This document shows, piece after piece, positions 35,324-43,182 of a DNA stretch of 64,000 nt. This DNA is from CASFRF01 sp031549345. Its GTDB lineage: Bacteria > Verrucomicrobiota > Lentisphaeria > Victivallales > Victivallaceae. Below the pieces are notes generated by a model. The model did no database searches. It was not told where the DNA came from and worked only from the letters and a program-made list of their open reading frames with translations. The translations under genes were made by a program, and so were the position numbers. Every line of letters starts with the position of its first letter. The first letter of the stretch is position 1. The stretch lies in contig JAVBPY010000010.1 of the NCBI GenBank assembly GCA_031549345.1, positions 62,001 through 126,000 of the forward strand. The letters run 5' to 3'.

Positions 35324-35370
35324 TACTTCCTCCTGCTTTTTTTGGGGTATTTTTAAGAGACAAACTATAT

Positions 35371-36012
35371 TTACGTTTTTGCCGACAAATGCAGCATTTT
35401 GACGGAAAGCACGGCCAAGCCGCCGGCAATCACCTCACGCTGCACCACCACGTCGGGCGGCACTTGTAAACTCACATTCGCAAAATTCCAAATGGCCCGG
35501 ACGCCGCCGGAAACCAACAAATCGGCTACACCCTGCGCGTACGGCGCAGGCACACAAATCACGCCCACGGCAACATTGTTTTCGCGCACGTATTCGGCCA
35601 ACTCATCCACATTGCGCACGGTATGCCCGTGGACGCTGCTGCCTATTCGCTCCGGCGAAGCGTCGAACGCGGCGACGAGCTTCAGCCCGTATTCACCGAA
35701 CCCCTCGTAGCCGAGGAGTGCGCTCCCCAGGGAACCGGCTCCCACCAGAACCGCTTCAAATGTGGTATCCCAGTTAAGGTACGCGCGAATGGCCGCGATC
35801 AATTCCGGAACGCGGTATCCCACACCTGGCTGCCCGGTTACGCCTGTTGCCGCCAGGTCTTTCCGGATTACGATTTCCGCAAGGTCCATATAACGCGCCA
35901 ACTCGGGCGTTGCAACGATGCCGTGTCCCGCCTTCTGCATCTCCATAAGCTTATGAAGATACGTCGGCAGGCGGCGAACCGTCGGCTGCTTCGGGACCTT
36001 GATTTTTGACAT
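35371..36012 (-). CDS. rex: Redox-sensing transcriptional repressor Rex
   Basis: The 213-residue protein has a winged-helix head (RRLPTYLHKLMEMQ, 'EIVIRKDLAATGVTGQPGVG' of 20 residues) and a Rossmann NAD(H) domain ('VLVGAGSLGSALLGYEGF' near residue 90, then 'VICVPAPYAQ' and 'AIWNFANVSLQVP'). Rex leaves DNA when NADH/NAD+ rises, classically de-repressing fermentative and hydrogenase genes. Its position just upstream of hydCBA makes these the obvious targets and suggests self-regulation. The ATG at 36012 has CGGAG five bases upstream; a GTG six bases earlier is an alternative. No canonical Rex operator was recognised near the promoter. Confidence 0.92.
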   Translation of the reverse strand: MSKIKVPKQPTVRRLPTYLHKLMEMQKAGHGIVATPELARYMDLAEIVIRKDLAATGVTGQPGVGYRVPELIAAIRAYLNWDTTFEAVLVGAGSLGSALLGYEGFGEYGLKLVAAFDASPERIGSSVHGHTVRNVDELAEYVRENNVAVGVICVPAPYAQGVADLLVSGGVRAIWNFANVSLQVPPDVVVQREVIAGGLAVLSVKMLHLSAKT

Positions 36013-36064
36013 GCGCACTCCGTTTTTCTAAAAGGCGGACACTATCTGACGTATATTGTTTCAT

Positions 36065-36093
36065 ACTATATAGCGTGGAATGTATGATGTCAA
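36065..36093 (-). promoter_or_regulatory. Strong promoter for rex-hydCBA
   Basis: On the minus strand a consensus TTGACA (complement of 36088-36093) is 17 bases from TATAGT (complement of 36065-36070). Transcription would start near 36058, about 45 bases before the rex ATG. Confidence 0.75.
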
Positions 36094-36144
36094 TAGCAGT
36101 TCGATACTTTTTTACCGAATTTTTCGTGCGCTCACTCTTTTTTC

Positions 36145-36172
36145 TTGCAATTGCGTTAAAAAGGGATATATT
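36145..36172 (+). promoter_or_regulatory. Promoter for the thioredoxin/DsbD genes
   Basis: TTGCAA (36145-36150) and TATATT (36167-36172) are 16 bases apart in the divergent gap opposite the rex promoter. It points into the gene at 36217. Confidence 0.5.
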
Positions 36173-36216
36173 CAACGATATGATGCCATGCACAACAACG
36201 CAAAGGAGGCCGTGTT

Positions 36217-36714
36217 ATGAAATTCACCTCTGTAGTCCTCATCGCCCTTTTCGCCACCGCGTTTCCCGCGCAGCTCCCCGCTGCGGAGGAAACAACTCCG
36301 ACGATCCCCGCTCCTTCCGACGCCGTGCCGGCAGGGTGGGGGACGGATTATGCCAAAGCGCGCCAGACAGCAAAGGAAAAAAATCTTCCCATTTTGATTT
36401 TTTTCACCGGATCCGACTGGTGCCCACCCTGCAAAATGCTCGATAAAAATGTGGTAAGCAAGAAAGAATTTACCGAATATCTGGCAAAAAATGTGATTCC
36501 CCTCTATGCGGACTATCCGCGACAGCGGGAACAGAGCGACGCGCAAAAACGCCACAACGCCATGCTTGCTTCACAGTTTAAAATCGAGGCATTTCCCACG
36601 ATGGTCCTCCTGAATCCTCCGAACTTTCGGCCGGTCAGGCTGAATTTCAACGCCGGAAACGCAACGGTAAAAACGATGATAAAGGAAATTGACGCCAAGA
36701 AAAAAACAAAATGA
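36217..36714 (+). CDS. Secreted thioredoxin-fold protein
   Basis: The 165-residue protein begins with a signal peptide (MKFTSVVLIALFATAFPAQL, cleaved near AAE). The mature part is a thioredoxin domain with active site 'SDWCPPCKMLDKNV' near residue 70 and cis-proline region 'EAFPTMVLL' near 130. It is expected in the periplasm as a disulfide reductase or isomerase. Its stop overlaps the start of the DsbD-like gene by 4 nt (ATGA), so it is probably a partner reduced by that membrane protein. AAAGGAGG precedes the ATG. Confidence 0.88.
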   Translation: MKFTSVVLIALFATAFPAQLPAAEETTPTIPAPSDAVPAGWGTDYAKARQTAKEKNLPILIFFTGSDWCPPCKMLDKNVVSKKEFTEYLAKNVIPLYADYPRQREQSDAQKRHNAMLASQFKIEAFPTMVLLNPPNFRPVRLNFNAGNATVKTMIKEIDAKKKTK

Positions 36715-38159
36715 AACAGGCTTTCCTCATACTTGTTTGCCTGCTTTCCCTTTTTTCCGCACGCGGCGCGGAAACGCCCTTTCGCTGGAGCCGGAGTATG
36801 AAAAATGGGAAGGGCGTGCTCGGTGTGGAGATTCAGAAGAACCACTACCTCTACGTCGATGAAGTGGCCTTCACCCCGGACGTTAAACCTGAATCCACAC
36901 CCGTGAGCGTTTCCTACCGGGACCCATATCTCGGCGACGTCCGCATCTACCCGGAGGGGGCGCACCGCTGGGTATTCGCCCTCCCCGCCCCCATGAAAGT
37001 CGCCTTTCAGGGATGCCGCAAGGAGGCGGACGGAGAAAGCGCGATCTGTTTTCTGCCGAACCGCGTGGACTTCAGCAGCGAATCGCCCGCCGCAACAGCG
37101 GCGGCAACGCCGCCGCTCCCTTCCGGTTATGAATGGAAGCGCGTCAGCAGCGGATTGATGAATGAGTCGGAGTTCCTCCGGTTCCTCGGCGGAGAACGAA
37201 TTGCAACAAGTTTTACACGGCTCGGGTTCCGGACGCTTCTTCTGGCGCTCCTCGGCGGGCTCGCGCTGAATCTTACGCCGTGCGTCCTCCCCCTGATTCC
37301 GGTGAATCTCGCCATTATCGGCGCATCCGGCGGCGGGCGCAAGGGGTTCCTGCGCGGCCTCGCGTACGGCGGCGGCATGGCGGCGGCCTACGGCGCGCTC
37401 GGCCTCGCGGCGGCGCTGGCAGGGGCGCGTTTCGGGGTGTTGAACGCATCTCCGGCGTTCAACTGGGGGGTGGCGATTTTATTTTTGCTCCTCACCCCGG
37501 CGATGCTCGGATGGTTCAACGTCGATTTTTCGCGGTTCCGCACACGTTTTAAACTAAAAGGGAACGGGATTTTCGGCGTGGTGGTTATGGGTGCGCTGGC
37601 GGCGCTCCTGGCGGGGGCCTGCGTCGCCCCGGCGGTCATCGGCGCAATCGTACTCGCGTCCACGTTATGGCAGCAAGGCGATCCGACGGGGCTGGTGTTG
37701 CCGTTCGTTCTCGGAATCGGCATGGCGCTCCCGTGGCCTTTGGCAGGGGCGGGGTTTGCCGCCCTGCCCCGTCCGGGACGGTGGATGACGGTGGTCAAGG
37801 GCGTTTTTGCTGTAATCCTCTTCGGAATGGCGATTCACTTCGGCTACACCGCCTGGAAGTTGGGGAGCGAAAAGGATTGGTCGGCCGCCGGCGAATTTGC
37901 GGCGCTTCAAGAGGGAATGCGCGAAGCGGAGCTTTTGGAGAAGCCGCTTCTTGTGGAATTCGGCGCAAGCTGGTGCGGCAATTGCCGCGCCATGGAGCGC
38001 ACGGTGCTGACGACGCCCTCGGTGCAAAAGGCCCTCGAAGGATACGTCGTCGTCCGTTTCCGGGCGGAGCGTCCGAGCGACCCGTTGGTCAAATCTTTTT
38101 TAGATACTCTCCTGATTCCCGGCCTTCCCGCGTTCGCCGTTCTTGAAAAAACAAAATAG
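36711..38159 (+). CDS. DsbD-like thiol:disulfide interchange protein
   Basis: The 482-residue protein has a signal peptide (MKQAFLILVCLLSLFSARGA), an N-terminal periplasmic domain (about 20-135), a hydrophobic core of about eight helices (160-390), and a C-terminal thioredoxin domain with 'FGASWCGNCRAME' (about 420). The membrane cysteines typical of DsbD are visible in 'LNLTPCVLPLIPVNL' and 'AGACVAPAVIGAIV'. It would carry electrons from cytoplasmic thioredoxin to periplasmic proteins, here probably the thioredoxin encoded just upstream. The C-terminal domain ends rather abruptly at residue 482 but keeps the cis-proline strand 'LIPGLPAFAVLEK'. Confidence 0.88.
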   Translation: MKQAFLILVCLLSLFSARGAETPFRWSRSMKNGKGVLGVEIQKNHYLYVDEVAFTPDVKPESTPVSVSYRDPYLGDVRIYPEGAHRWVFALPAPMKVAFQGCRKEADGESAICFLPNRVDFSSESPAATAAATPPLPSGYEWKRVSSGLMNESEFLRFLGGERIATSFTRLGFRTLLLALLGGLALNLTPCVLPLIPVNLAIIGASGGGRKGFLRGLAYGGGMAAAYGALGLAAALAGARFGVLNASPAFNWGVAILFLLLTPAMLGWFNVDFSRFRTRFKLKGNGIFGVVVMGALAALLAGACVAPAVIGAIVLASTLWQQGDPTGLVLPFVLGIGMALPWPLAGAGFAALPRPGRWMTVVKGVFAVILFGMAIHFGYTAWKLGSEKDWSAAGEFAALQEGMREAELLEKPLLVEFGASWCGNCRAMERTVLTTPSVQKALEGYVVVRFRAERPSDPLVKSFLDTLLIPGLPAFAVLEKTK

Positions 38160-38180
38160 CGGGGTTATTGTATCCTGTCT

Positions 38181-38813
38181 ATGAATATTTTACTCTTCCA
38201 GCTTGGTGAAAAAATTCCGCGCGTTATCGCCATCCTGATCTGGGTGGGGGTGTTATTGTATGCCATTTGGGCATGCGTGGAAATGGCCTTCCTCGATCCA
38301 ATTGGCGGCGCTTTCAATATTTTGAAAATCGCGGTGCTTTGGGCGATTGTCGCGCTCCTCGGAATGTTCCTTTTCCTGCATGATGTTGCAACCAGAATCG
38401 TTGACGAGGCCTTCGGAGGACGCAAATTCCTGAAGGAGGAGGGACGAATTCTCTCCGACTACCACGCCGCCATCGCTTCCGGCGAAGGGGAGCGGGTGCG
38501 GGAGGAGCTGGAAACGATGTTCGCGGAAAACAACGCGGATTCCGAGATCGCCCTCCTTCTTCAACAAATTTATTGGGATCGGAACCGCAATGCCAACGTC
38601 GCGTTGCTCCGCCTCGAAACATATTTTGCCGCCCAGCGCGCCGCCTCGCTGGAAGGGCTGGAGCTGGTGATGCGTTACGCCGACCTCCTCCGTGAGCTCG
38701 GTCGCAAAACGGATGCGATCCCCCTTTTGGAACGCGAAGCCCAGTCGAACATTTATCAGTCGCCGGACCAACGGGCAATTCATATTCGCTTACAGAGCCT
38801 AAAGGAGGGATGA
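38181..38813 (+). CDS. Membrane protein with two N-terminal helices and helical-repeat tail
   Basis: The family of this 210-residue protein is not recognised. Two hydrophobic helices (about 14-36 and 42-66) precede a charged, alpha-helical region with TPR-like spacing ('VREELETMFAENNADSEIAL' of 20 residues, 'LELVMRYADLLRELGRKTDA' of 20 residues). It lies between the DsbD-like gene (21 nt) and the double PilT gene (4 nt), so it could serve either a membrane or a pilus function. Confidence 0.6.
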   Translation: MNILLFQLGEKIPRVIAILIWVGVLLYAIWACVEMAFLDPIGGAFNILKIAVLWAIVALLGMFLFLHDVATRIVDEAFGGRKFLKEEGRILSDYHAAIASGEGERVREELETMFAENNADSEIALLLQQIYWDRNRNANVALLRLETYFAAQRAASLEGLELVMRYADLLRELGRKTDAIPLLEREAQSNIYQSPDQRAIHIRLQSLKEG

Positions 38814-38817
38814 TCCC

Positions 38818-41013
38818 ATGACGCTGCATGATTATTTTCGCCTCGCCGTGGAAACGTACTCCTCCGACTTATTCGTCAGCGCAGGAAAACCCCCATCGCT
38901 TCGCCAACGCGGCCAGATCGTTACTGTGGAGGAGGCGCCCGTCGACGCGCGGGAGATCGATGCGTTCCGCGTTTCCATGCTCTCCGCTTCCGCCGAAGCA
39001 CTGTATAAGGAGCGCGGGCACTACGACGCCTCCATCGCCCTCTCCCCCAATGAACGTTTCCGTGTAAACTTTTTTATGACCCTCCGGGGGCCTTCGCTTG
39101 CGGCGCGCCCGATCCGCATGGGCGGAGAACTCTTTTTTGAAGATCTGAATCTCCCGGCCGCCGCGCGCAAGCTCTGCGAAGAACCGCGCGGACTGATTCT
39201 TGTCGCCGGCTCCACCGGGAGCGGCAAATCGACCACGCTCGCCGCGATGATCAACCACATCAACCGCAATTTTCCCCGCCATATCCTGACGGTGGAGGAC
39301 CCGGTCGAATTCCTGCACGAAGACAACCAGGCGCTCGTTTCCCAACGGGAGATCAACTCGGACGTGCAGACCTTCGGCGAAGCGTTGCGGAGCGCCCTCC
39401 GCGAAAACCCGGACGTGATCGTCATCGGGGAAATGCGCGATCTGGACACCATGCAGAGCGCCATCAACGCCGCGCTCACCGGCCACCTCGTCATCAGTAC
39501 CGTGCACACCGCCGACACGGTGCAGGCAATCGAGCGCATCGTCAACATCTTCCCGGAATACCAGCGGGAACAGGCGGCGATCGACCTCGGCGCGTCGCTC
39601 CTTGGCATCCTTGCCCAGCGCCTTTTGCCGCAGGCGAACACCACGGGGATGATTCCGGCGATCGAAGTGCTCATCGGCACGCCGCCGATCAAAAAATTGA
39701 TCGCCGACCGCGAGTACCAGGAATTGGAAAACGCCCACCGACGCGGCACCGACGCAGGGATGATTACCTTTACCCGCGCCATTTTCCGCCTCTACAAGCA
39801 GCAGAAAATCACACTGGAAGCGGCGCTGGCGGCGGTGGGAAACCGCGACGAATTTCAACTCCTCATCAAGGGGATGGAGAGCGGCGTGGACGCGTTCCGC
39901 AACCATTATTCGGACGACACGGAGGATGGGAGCTTTGTCGATATGCGCAAGCTCCTCCGCGGCGCGGTCAAAATGGGGGCGAGCGACTTGCTCCTTTCCA
40001 CCGGCGCTTACCCGACATTGCGGATCAACGGCGCGTTGCGCAACCTCGATTTGCCGCTGCTCCAGCCCGGCGACATCCAACGTTTGTTGTTCAGCATCAT
40101 CTCCAGCCGTCAGCGGATCGAACTGGAGGAGAAACGCGAGCTCGACTTCGCCCTTGCCGCCTCCTTCGGCGAAAACACCGCCGGGGAGCTTCAGAAGGTT
40201 TACCGCTTCCGCATCAACGCATTTTACCAGCGCGGCAACGTCGGCGTCGTCGCCCGCGTGGTGCCGGAGGACATTCCAAAACCCGAGACGCTGAATCTGC
40301 CGGAAATCCTGGTGAAGACCATGCACAAGCAACAGGGGCTCGTGCTCCTCACCGGCCCCACAGGAAGCGGGAAATCGACCACACTCGCAAGCTTGATCGA
40401 TTACATAAACCGCCGGCGCGCCGTGCACATCATCACTATCGAAGACCCGATCGAGTTCGTGCACACCAACCACAACGCACTCATCGAACAGCGGGAATTG
40501 CACGCGGATACGAATAGTTTCGCCACGGCACTCAAGTATGCGTTGCGGCAGGACCCGGACGTGATCCTCGTGGGGGAAATGCGCGACCCGGAAACCATGG
40601 CAGCAGCCCTCACCGCCGCCGAAACCGGGCACCTTGTTCTGGCCACAATCCACACCAACAGCGCGCCGCAGACGATCGACCGCATCATCGACGCCTTCCC
40701 CGCATCGCACCAGAACCAGGTGCGTCAACAATTGTCTTCGGTGATTCTCGCGGCGGTTTCGCAGCGCCTCCTCACGCGTGTGGACAACGGCGGGCGGATC
40801 GCGGCGTTCGAGGTCATGACCGGAACACCGCCGGTGAAAGCGCTGATCCGCGAAGGAAAAATCCATATGCTCCCGAGTACGCTTGAAACAAGCCACAAGG
40901 ACGGCATGATCACCATGGAACGCGCCCTGGACGATTTGTACAACCGCGGATTGGTCAGCGCCGACGAAGTCAAATCCTATAAAATCGAATACAAACTTGG
41001 CAGCACCTATTGA
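38818..41013 (+). CDS. Tandem PilT-PilT twitching-motility ATPase
   Basis: The 731-residue protein consists of two complete PilT-type secretion ATPase modules of about 355-360 residues each. Module 1 has Walker A 'VAGSTGSGKSTTLAAM' (about 135), 'ILTVEDPVEFLHEDN', Walker B 'DVIVIGEMRD' and the His box 'GHLVISTVHTADT'. Module 2 has 'LTGPTGSGKSTTLASL' (about 505), 'IITIEDPIEFVHTNH', 'DVILVGEMRD' and 'GHLVLATIHTNSA'. Both have intact catalytic motifs. PilT normally works as a hexamer of single modules that retracts type IV pili; a fused dimer would assemble as a trimer of dimers (inference). It overlaps the nikR start by 1 nt. Confidence 0.92.
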   Translation: MTLHDYFRLAVETYSSDLFVSAGKPPSLRQRGQIVTVEEAPVDAREIDAFRVSMLSASAEALYKERGHYDASIALSPNERFRVNFFMTLRGPSLAARPIRMGGELFFEDLNLPAAARKLCEEPRGLILVAGSTGSGKSTTLAAMINHINRNFPRHILTVEDPVEFLHEDNQALVSQREINSDVQTFGEALRSALRENPDVIVIGEMRDLDTMQSAINAALTGHLVISTVHTADTVQAIERIVNIFPEYQREQAAIDLGASLLGILAQRLLPQANTTGMIPAIEVLIGTPPIKKLIADREYQELENAHRRGTDAGMITFTRAIFRLYKQQKITLEAALAAVGNRDEFQLLIKGMESGVDAFRNHYSDDTEDGSFVDMRKLLRGAVKMGASDLLLSTGAYPTLRINGALRNLDLPLLQPGDIQRLLFSIISSRQRIELEEKRELDFALAASFGENTAGELQKVYRFRINAFYQRGNVGVVARVVPEDIPKPETLNLPEILVKTMHKQQGLVLLTGPTGSGKSTTLASLIDYINRRRAVHIITIEDPIEFVHTNHNALIEQRELHADTNSFATALKYALRQDPDVILVGEMRDPETMAAALTAAETGHLVLATIHTNSAPQTIDRIIDAFPASHQNQVRQQLSSVILAAVSQRLLTRVDNGGRIAAFEVMTGTPPVKALIREGKIHMLPSTLETSHKDGMITMERALDDLYNRGLVSADEVKSYKIEYKLGSTY

Positions 41014-41453
41014 TGAACAAAGAAAAAACATCGAAATTGGTCCGAATCAGCCTCTCGCTGGAAGACGATCTGCTTGAAAACCTCTCCACCCTGGCGACCG
41101 CCGAAGGATGCGAAAACCGTTCCGAATACATCCGCAACCTGATCCGCGGCCAAATGGCCCGGGAACAGTGGGAATCCGGACGGGAAGTTGTCGCCACACT
41201 GACGTTGATTTACAATCATCACCAGCGGGGGCTTACGGAAAAACTCGTCGATATTCAGCACCACTGCGGCGAACACATTCTGGCTGCCACACACGTCCAC
41301 CTTTCGCACGAGGTCTGCGTCGAAGCGGTGATCTTCCGGGGTAAAAGCGACACGATCAAGGCCGCCGCCGATGCGATGAAACGCCTGCGCGGCGTTCTTC
41401 ATGCCGAACTCTCCATGGGCACCACCGGAGAATTTCCCCACGAACACCTATAA
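41013..41453 (+). CDS. nikR: Nickel-responsive ribbon-helix-helix regulator NikR
   Basis: The 146-residue protein pairs an N-terminal ribbon-helix-helix (LVRISLSLEDDLLENL, 'RSEYIRNLIRGQM') with an ACT-like metal domain. The nickel ligand pattern H-x10-H-x-H-x5-C is complete (first His in 'DIQHHC', then 'THVHLSHEVC'). Ni(II) binding switches on DNA binding, usually to repress nickel uptake. The ATG at 41013 overlaps the PilT stop as TGATGA. Coupling to a pilus ATPase gene is odd; the nearest transport-type gene is the substrate-binding protein at 42395. Confidence 0.92.
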   Translation: MNKEKTSKLVRISLSLEDDLLENLSTLATAEGCENRSEYIRNLIRGQMAREQWESGREVVATLTLIYNHHQRGLTEKLVDIQHHCGEHILAATHVHLSHEVCVEAVIFRGKSDTIKAAADAMKRLRGVLHAELSMGTTGEFPHEHL

Positions 41454-41487
41454 ATATTACGATATTTAAAAACGTAATATTTTTTTA
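41452..41487 (+). terminator. Terminator after nikR
   Basis: Arms AAATATTACG (41452-41461) and CGTAATATTT (41473-41482) pair over 10 bp around an 11-base loop and run into a T-tract. The left arm begins in the nikR stop codon. As a palindrome it could also be an operator. Confidence 0.7.
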
Positions 41488-41497
41488 TTGAAAACAA

Positions 41498-41525
41498 TTG
41501 ACTTATGTTTTTGCACGTGTATATT
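41498..41525 (+). promoter_or_regulatory. Promoter for the pseudopilin gene
   Basis: TTGACT (41498-41503) and TATATT (41520-41525) are 16 bases apart directly after the nikR terminator. The predicted transcription start near 41532 lies downstream of the ATG at 41505, so that ATG cannot be the start of the next gene. Confidence 0.65.
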
Positions 41526-41564
41526 CATCTTTGCAAGATACACGCATTTAAGGAAAAAAGTCAA

Positions 41565-42398
41565 TTGAAACGATCCTTTACCCTCATCGAGCTCCTTGTT
41601 GTGATCGCAATCATTGCGATTCTCGCCTCCATGATGCTCCCGGCGCTCGGAAAAGCGCGGGGGAGCGCCAAACAGGCGTCCTGCCGGAGCAATCTGCGCC
41701 AGCTCCAGCTTGCGAACGCCTCCTATGCGGGCGATCACAACGATTATTTTGCGCGCGGCTGCGAATTCGGCGGTTCGGCACGCCCCTTCTGGCTTGGGCA
41801 ATACCTGCAATATCTGAACTCCACCTCCTTTTATGACCTCACGGCCCAGGGGACCATGGGAACGTACCTCGGGAGCAATTACACCGTCAAAATCTGCCCG
41901 GACGCGCGTCCGCTGATCGTCTATGACGCCCCCGCCGCGGCCGGGGCCGCGCCGGAGTCGATGGCCTCCGGCGGCGGGTACGGGTACAATGGACATTGGC
42001 TCGGCGGATACGGTTCCGGGACGACGCTTGGGAATTACGCGGTTTCCACCAAACAAACTTCGATCCGCCGTCCCTCTGAGGTGGTCGCATTTGCCGACGC
42101 GCTCACGGGCGCATTGTACAACACCGTGTACAACAAACCGGCCATGACCGCCAATTTGAACCCGCATTTCGCCCGGCGCATCAGCGGCGCGGAGTACGCG
42201 TACGCGGACAATGGAACCATCCATTTCCGCCATAACGGCGCCGCGAACGTCGTCTGGACGGATGGACACGTGAGCGCGGAACGCGACGGAATGATCAACC
42301 CGACGGTCGTCGGATTGGACTTTAAGGTGGGCCACCTGGGCAAACCCGAATCGATCTCCGGAACCCGTGATACCGACCCATACCGGACGGATCGATGA
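41565..42398 (+). CDS. Type II secretion-type pseudopilin (prepilin-type N-terminal domain)
   Basis: The 277-residue protein opens with the prepilin peptidase motif and helix 'LKRSFTLIELLVVIAIIAIL', with the mature N-terminal Phe, Glu at position 5 and a basic leader. It ends with the short histidine/DG motif 'HFRHNGAANVVWTDGHVS' typical of the abundant pseudopilins of Lentisphaerae and Planctomycetes. The start is set at the TTG at 41565: AAGGA lies about 10 bases upstream, the leader becomes the usual length, and the upstream ATG at 41505 sits inside the promoter. The function in the envelope is unknown. It overlaps the next gene by 4 nt (ATGA). Confidence 0.85.
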   Translation: MKRSFTLIELLVVIAIIAILASMMLPALGKARGSAKQASCRSNLRQLQLANASYAGDHNDYFARGCEFGGSARPFWLGQYLQYLNSTSFYDLTAQGTMGTYLGSNYTVKICPDARPLIVYDAPAAAGAAPESMASGGGYGYNGHWLGGYGSGTTLGNYAVSTKQTSIRRPSEVVAFADALTGALYNTVYNKPAMTANLNPHFARRISGAEYAYADNGTIHFRHNGAANVVWTDGHVSAERDGMINPTVVGLDFKVGHLGKPESISGTRDTDPYRTDR

Positions 42399-43174
42399 TC
42401 CGTATTCTTTCACTTTTTTTTGTTCTCCTTTCGTTTGCCGCCCAAGCGGAAACGCGGCTGCTTGTAACCTCGGCGGCGGCAACGGATATCCTGCTGAAAC
42501 TCGGCGCGGCCGACCGCATCGCGGCCATCGACGATTTCGGAAAAATCATTCCCGGCGCGGCAAATCTCCCCTCCATTGGCCGTGCGGGGGCACTCCCGTT
42601 GGAGAAAATTGCCGAAAAACGCCTCACGCACGCCATTGTCTGGCATTACCAGACCGAGCTCGCGCGGAATTGCCGGAGTCTAGGCATTGCGGTGGAGGAA
42701 ATCGCCCCCGTTACACTGAAAAATTACCCGGATCTCGTCCTTCTCCTCGGTAAACTCGCCGGGTGCGAGGCGGAGGCGGAGAAACTCCGCGCCGTGTTCA
42801 CAGTGGAACAAGCCAACCTTCCCCCGCCCCCCCCACGGCGGATTCGCGTATATCTGGAGCTTTACGCCCCTTATAAAACCGCCGGACAAAACTCGTATTC
42901 GCATGAGCTCCTGACGTGTGCGGGGGCGGAAAACATCGGCGGCATCCTCCCTGTTTCCGGTGCAATCAGTCCCGAGAGCATTCTCGCCGCAGCGCCGGAA
43001 GTGATTTTCTACATCGAAGGAAGCACCGATCCGGAGGAGCTGAAAAAACGCCCCGCGTTCGTCAACCTCCCCGCCGTCGTCAACAAAAAAGTGTATCCCC
43101 TTCCGCGCCTCTGGCTCGTCGCCGGGGTTTCCCCCATGCAAACCGTGTCGCGCCTCCGCGACTATTTGAAATAA
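42395..43174 (+). CDS. Periplasmic ABC substrate-binding protein, BtuF/FepB type
   Basis: The 259-residue protein has a signal peptide (MIRILSLFFVLLSFAAQAE) and the two-lobe layout of cluster A substrate-binding proteins for cobalamin, haem or siderophores. Motifs are 'LLVTSAAATDILLKLGAADR' (20 residues) near residue 20, 'NLPSIGRAGALPLEKI' near 58, 'LLTCAGAENIGG' and 'ISPESILAAAPEVIFYIEGS' (20 residues) in the second lobe. No permease or ATPase gene is adjacent. With nikR 940 bases upstream, nickel or another metal complex is a possible ligand, but this is only context. Confidence 0.82.
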   Translation: MIRILSLFFVLLSFAAQAETRLLVTSAAATDILLKLGAADRIAAIDDFGKIIPGAANLPSIGRAGALPLEKIAEKRLTHAIVWHYQTELARNCRSLGIAVEEIAPVTLKNYPDLVLLLGKLAGCEAEAEKLRAVFTVEQANLPPPPPRRIRVYLELYAPYKTAGQNSYSHELLTCAGAENIGGILPVSGAISPESILAAAPEVIFYIEGSTDPEELKKRPAFVNLPAVVNKKVYPLPRLWLVAGVSPMQTVSRLRDYLK

Positions 43175-43182
43175 GGAATACC

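Noticed and set aside
36013..36216. Rex operator in the divergent promoter region
   Set aside because: Searched by eye for TTGTTAA/TTGTGAA inverted repeats; only partial half-sites such as attgtttcatac were seen, too weak to call.
38869..41031. Minus-strand 720-residue open frame
   Set aside because: It is an antisense shadow of the double PilT gene; its translation has no family motif and a His/Gly/Asp-rich, unbalanced composition.
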